A DNA stretch of 14,256 nucleotides from DATMNI01 sp035570275 (GTDB taxonomy: Bacteria; Acidobacteriota; Terriglobia; Bryobacterales; Bryobacteraceae), in contig DATMNI010000238.1 in NCBI GenBank assembly GCA_035570275.1, positions 1 through 14,256 of the forward strand. The letters are read 5' to 3'. Made by a program: the position numbers and the translations under genes. The notes under the pieces are model-generated. The model saw only the letters and a program-made list of their open reading frames with translations, did not search any database and had not been told where the DNA came from. This document shows, piece after piece, positions 14,232 through 14,256 of the stretch (positions are counted from its first letter, which is position 1; every line of letters begins with the position of its first letter).

Positions 14232-14256
14232 CAATGACGATTACGTCTTATGCGTT

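Overview
The window looks like a chromosomal stretch of a GC-rich Acidobacteriota, most likely of the Solibacter/Bryobacter type. This rests on gene content, not on a marker gene: a PadR regulator overlapping a duplicated orphan FtsX/MacB-type permease (the acidobacterial 'ADOP' arrangement), a vapBC pair whose antitoxin starts MNIEIHKPELE, an orphan binding-protein/hybrid-kinase pair, and dispersed palindromic repeats between genes. No tRNA, rRNA, CRISPR array, transposase or phage gene was seen.

Left part, minus strand (1-3630): a surface-polysaccharide style block. A six-hairpin (alpha/alpha barrel) protein (3630-2530) is followed after 25 bases by a very long multidomain glycosyltransferase (2504 to beyond base 1). 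The latter has an unassigned N-terminal domain, then a GT2 domain, then a GT4 domain. It is easy to miss because it runs off the window edge and is covered by long antisense open frames.

Middle part, minus strand (3764-7546): a two-gene operon with a 3-base gap. A lipoprotein-type family 1 sugar-binding protein is followed by a membrane hybrid histidine kinase with an all-helical periplasmic sensor, HAMP, PAS, HisKA, HATPase and receiver domains. No transporter permease or ATPase is present, so the pair is best read as a sensory module in which the binding protein presents a ligand to the kinase. This is the best candidate in the window for an uncharacterised system.

Centre (7547-8584): about 1 kb with no convincing gene. 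It holds a 13-bp tandem repeat, two related terminator-like hairpins, and a 153-bp nested inverted repeat with 17-bp perfect terminal arms and flanking TAGATA direct repeats, which looks like a MITE-like or REP-like element. Its inner arms belong to a 22-bp repeat family with a third copy at 3732-3753.

Right part, plus strand (8585-12762): an exported DmpA/P1-family self-processing aminopeptidase, then padR and the ADOP permease as an operon. PadR lies directly behind a near-consensus promoter placed so that its mRNA would be almost leaderless. The same may hold for the peptidase.

Far right (12763-14256): a debris-like zone. A short signal-peptide ORF looks like the N-terminal stub of a larger protein. 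A complete vapBC pair follows on the minus strand, then a truncated, internally deleted and frameshifted copy of the 3' half of the P1 peptidase gene. The differences between the two peptidase 3' ends are almost all synonymous, so the remnant probably came from a paralogue that was once functional.
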